Assembly (NCBI RefSeq): GCF_030272705.1
Contig: NZ_JARFYM010000006.1
Location: 178,892-242,891 of the forward strand
Direction: 5' to 3'
DNA length: 64,000 nt
Source of the DNA: Rhizobium mayense
Lineage (GTDB): Bacteria; Pseudomonadota; Alphaproteobacteria; Rhizobiales; Rhizobiaceae
Positions 60,867 to 64,000 of the stretch are shown here, one piece after another. The translations under genes were made by a program, and so were the position numbers. Each line of letters begins with the position of its first letter. The stretch's first letter is position 1. The notes below the pieces were generated by a model that searched no databases, had not been told where the DNA came from, and was given only the letters and a program-made list of their open reading frames with translations.

Positions 60867-63800
60867 TCAAGACTCCTCACCCGTTTCGGTAGGCAGCGGA
60901 GTTTCCCCATTCAGGATTTCCTCGCTGTCGCCTTCGTCACTCGGCGGCGTCAAACACTCGGCGGAAGGTTCCTCCTTGGAAATCTCCACTGCAACAGGCC
61001 CACGCGTGTTAAATCGCAGCTCAAAATAGACAGGGCTGCCGACAGAGATCTCGTCCCAAAGGTCGTCAGACGTCCCGCCTGTTGGGCGGAAGAATATCTC
61101 CGAGATCATTCCCGGAACCCTAATGAAACCACTTGTTGGACCGAGCTTAGTCACATTACCAGTCCATCGACCATGAGGCGTCGCAGGATTTATCACCGGT
61201 AAGCGCGGCGTGTTTTTTTCCTTACCCGGTACGCGCATCTTGCTGGCCGAAGCCAAAACCTTTTCCAGTTCCGGGCGATCGCCCCTCATAAAATGAAATC
61301 TGATGGCGTGCAGATGCATTAGCAAGTTTTGATCTTCGGGCGTAAAGGAACGCTTCAAAGGTAATTCCAACTCATTGCGGAAGTCGTCGGCTAGCGTGAT
61401 TAGTAACTCAAAGTAGACCTGATTCAGGAACTTGCTGTGTTGCTTTTGCTGCAATGCGGTTCGGATGGCTGCCAATGCCTTATCCGGGTGCTTCCTGAAG
61501 ATGGCGCGCGCGTACGTTGCAGCCACATACTCAAGATGTGGTTGATCCTTAAGCGTCGTCTCCAACATTCCGATCCCCCGGTCACCGAGCTGGAGAACCT
61601 GCCGGAGTCGATAACTTTCTCGGATTAGAGCTTCGAAATCAGGAGCGCTCGAAAGTCCTTTTTGAAGAGCTTTTTGAGCGTCTTCTGCTAGTCTGGCGAC
61701 ATCATTCGGACTTGCAGCACCATTATTCAATCGATCGCGAATTTCATCAATTGCAATATGGGCAGAGAGGCTGCAAACGTAAGGATCACTTCGCTCCCCT
61801 CCAGCTACTTGTCGGAGGATGTTCTTTGCCTCACCTCTTAAAGACCTCCTCTCAAGCGTATCCTTCGCCTGCTCCGCTTCTCTTGCTAAGAGAGAAGCAC
61901 GAGTATGCTTGATAGAATTGTCTCTCGGCCGAAGCGCCTCGGCTCTTTCAAGCTTTTGTCGTGCGAAATTTAAATTCCCCCCCGCCGAATTCATCTCTGT
62001 AATCGCCTGCTGTTGGAGGACAAATGTCTCGTCGCCAAATACTTTTTCGGCAAGAGAAAGAAGGTCCCTTCTTTCCTCTAATCCTGGAGCAAGTTCTCGA
62101 AGATTTCTGAACGATAACATTCTCCGCATGGCATCGTTGTCTGAAGAATAGCTGATATTCATATGCTCAAGAATTGAGCGATACTGTTGAAGCTGTTTAG
62201 ACTGACTATCAAGAATTCGACGGAAGACAATATCTGCGATATGAGGATGTCGTGCTCGGTATGCATAATCGCGAGAACCTGGATCAATTTCGGCAAACAC
62301 TAGGCCCTCCAAAGGACCCAAGAAGCGTCGCTCAAAGTCCCGAAAACCTATGCCCATCACGCGATGAACCAATGCCGCGCGAACAGGAACTCTGAAACGA
62401 TTCAGGGTACAGACGAACAAATAAAGCTCTTGTGCTTCTGTGAGAAGAATTCGGTGATACTCTTCCACCAAAATGTCTTCTAAGAGTTTTCCCTGGGTCG
62501 CCTCATAGAGAGCAACAAGAAGTTGTTTATCTGCAACCTTTTCAAATGCCTCCCTCTGCTTTTCAAGTGGCTCTCCACTTAGAACCCCCAAGGATTTGTG
62601 TTCGCGCAGCCTCTTCAATAAGCTGTTGATCTCATGATCTTCGAGATTCCGTAGCTCCGTTTTGAACTTGAGACGTTCAGAAAATGCCTCCAGACCATTG
62701 CCAAGAGAAGCATGGGTATCGGCTAGCAAAACAGTAATCGGTACCCCAGCCGCTTCAAGGCGATCCAGAAGATTATTAATTGAAATCAGTTGATCGGCGG
62801 CATGATCCACCACGAGGATGGCATGCAGACCTGTCAGATCGTAAAGCTCCAGCAGCGGCTCCGCCCGGAGGTTTGCTCCCGGTGGAGCAAAGAGCACGAG
62901 CTTTCCATGAGTCGCAGCGAGATCATAGGCGATTCTCCTTAGAAGCACTGACTTCCCAGAGCCAGCTACGCCTCTGAGCGCAACGACATTGGCGCTCTCT
63001 TCCGATTTCTGAAGGCCTAATAGCTTCAGCATGAGTGTCGCATACGGCAACCGCTCAATGTCGAAACCCTGCTCAATAGGAGCCCAAGATTGGCTCTCAC
63101 CCTTATAAAACAGCTCTGCAGTCACCGTTGTAGTTGGTAGCCCCGAGCGCACGTGCTCAACGTTGTTAGTAAGAAATGCAGCCAAACCAGGTGGAGCGAC
63201 CACATTGCGTCTGAAATGGCGCTCAATCGAATTCGTCTCGGCCTTCAACACGCCATGCAGTTTTCTGGCCGTGGGATCGATGCTCTTATCAAGTTCCACC
63301 ATAAAGTCATCAAAGGTGAACTTCAGCGGCGTAATGCGGCGCTTAGCAAGTAGGGCTTCATCAAACTGATTGATTCCCGGCGAGACGAAATAGTACATCG
63401 GCCGTGAGGATGCCTCCTTTTCAACCTGGGCGATAATAGCCTTGATATGCGGATCGTTCAGACGGCTTCCTGCAAAGATGATCGGGTACTCGTAAGCCAA
63501 ATCCTCAAGCCGTCGAAACAGTCGTTTTCGATTGGTCTCAAACTCGATGTAGGTATCTGTTGTCAAAATGAGGGGGGCTTCGCGGTCAGAGAGTTGATCA
63601 ATACTCCCATGAAGCTTGAAGTACGGCAGCGGGTCAGCCAGGGCCGCCAAGTCCTTTTCGATTCCACTTTGATCTTTGTAAAAGGCACGTAGTTCCTGGT
63701 GAGTATTGACGTTGGCACGATAAGCGTCTTCTACGATCAAATCATAGTTCAGCGTGAAGATCGCCTTCCACCGAAACAAGGGCAACGCCTTATGCCCCGG

Positions 63801-63901
63801 AGTTGGCAAAAAACCGGAAATTTTCTCAGCGACATATCGTTGGAGGGTATTTCGGCCAACCTCATTTTCGACAAGCGTCGCAACTTCCTCAAGAGTGCGG
63901 T
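60867..63901 (-). pseudogene. SIR2-like/P-loop NTPase/TPR/cold-shock-like defence gene, 5' end cut by an IS
   Basis: A large gene whose remaining reading frame is open from the IS junction near 63901 to 60867, over 1,000 codons. The N-terminal part is SIR2-like: RWKAIFTLNYDLIVEDAYR, YFKLHGSIDQL, then IIFAGSRLNDPHIKAII. The Rossmann GAGxS start of the SIR2 fold is missing. A P-loop NTPase follows (GVAGSGKSVLLRRIAYDL at about 62960) with a STAND-like layout, then helical TPR-type repeats, then a C-terminal cold-shock/OB-like domain (GNVTKLGPTSGFIRVPGMIS, EIFFRPTGG). No good start or ribosome site is seen; only a TTG at 63809. Upstream the frame runs into IS-end sequence and a TAA at 63936. It is therefore probably inactive in this copy. 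Confidence 0.7.
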
Positions 63902-64000
63902 TGAACCGCGCCGGGTTTGCCGGAGGCCGTTTGGTTTAAGTTATGCGGCCATGGCTGGCGCGTCCAGCATGGCATAGTAACGTTCTTCGGCTTCGGCAGG
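63902..64000 (-). mobile_element. Right end of an insertion sequence (IS3-like), partial
   Basis: From 63902 the sequence TGAACCGCGCCGGG and CCGGAGGCC begins with TG, as IS3-type terminal inverted repeats do, and the transposase C-terminus ends at 63941, 39 nt inside. The element continues beyond the window. It interrupts the SIR2-like gene. Confidence 0.5.
63941..64000 (-). CDS. Transposase C-terminus (partial, IS3-like)
   Basis: The last 19 codons and TAA of a minus-strand gene, reading PAEAEERYYAMLDAPAMAA. Such endings are, from memory, common in IS3-family OrfB transposases of rhizobia. Only the tail is visible, so the family is uncertain. Confidence 0.45.
   Translation of the reverse strand, partial: PAEAEERYYAMLDAPAMAA

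Noticed and set aside
61715..61725. GCAGCACCA match to the tRNA-Thr 3' end, considered as attR
   Set aside because: Only 9 nt match and it lies inside the coding part of the SIR2-like gene.

Overview
The left 45 kb looks like chromosome of a Rhizobium-type alphaproteobacterium. The reasons are the high GC, the many carbohydrate ABC transporters, the conserved block yacG-maf-infA-LMW phosphatase-UPF0262-hisD-DUF2948-murA, and short intergenic repeats of a kind common in rhizobia. The right 19 kb is more AT-rich and starts directly at the 3' end of a tRNA-Thr gene with a tyrosine integrase. It reads as an integrated accessory element that continues past the right edge.

Chromosomal part. 1-7.9 kb: a sugar-type ABC transporter (ATPase, two permeases, binding protein), a divergent IclR regulator, then an amidohydrolase, a MaoC-fold protein and a CaiB-type CoA-transferase, together an uptake and catabolic cluster of unknown substrate. 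7.9-10 kb: a small lipoprotein and a betaine-type binding protein overlapping an L,D-transpeptidase. 10.1-16.9 kb: transaldolase, a SorC-type regulator, an Ogt-type DNA repair protein fused to an AraC domain, DUF2244, endonuclease III, a CysZ-like protein and an RpiR regulator. 16.9-26.8 kb: a polyol operon read on the minus strand (FucU-like protein, SorC regulator, smoEFGK transporter, mtlK), followed by a terminator and then HAD phosphatase and FGGY kinase genes. 27-33.5 kb: two-component system, ROK kinase, CutC, an uncharacterised membrane-anchored protein and a DHA2 efflux pump. 33.5-38.3 kb: the stress operon prkA-yeaH-spoVR. 38.7-45 kb: tRNA-Phe, the conserved housekeeping block and tRNA-Thr.

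Accessory part (45.06 kb to the edge). It carries an integrase, a rolling-circle HUH replication protein and a MobV-type relaxase, so it looks like a mobilizable integrated element. The 1 kb upstream of rep has no convincing gene but is full of structure: a GC-rich folded block, a perfect inverted repeat, three related hairpins sharing AGCAGTCCCC, and two strong terminators. A 16-bp perfect palindrome lies inside the 5' part of rep. Cargo includes a minus-strand cassette (membrane protein, GIY-YIG/T5orf172 nuclease, second membrane protein, Abi-alpha protein), a HEPN-like protein, a VOC protein with a secreted NHL/YtkA protein and a MauG-like di-haem protein, and a large SIR2-like/NTPase/cold-shock-like gene. 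The 5' end of the last is cut by an insertion sequence at the right edge.

All functions are inferred by reading motifs; no database search was run.
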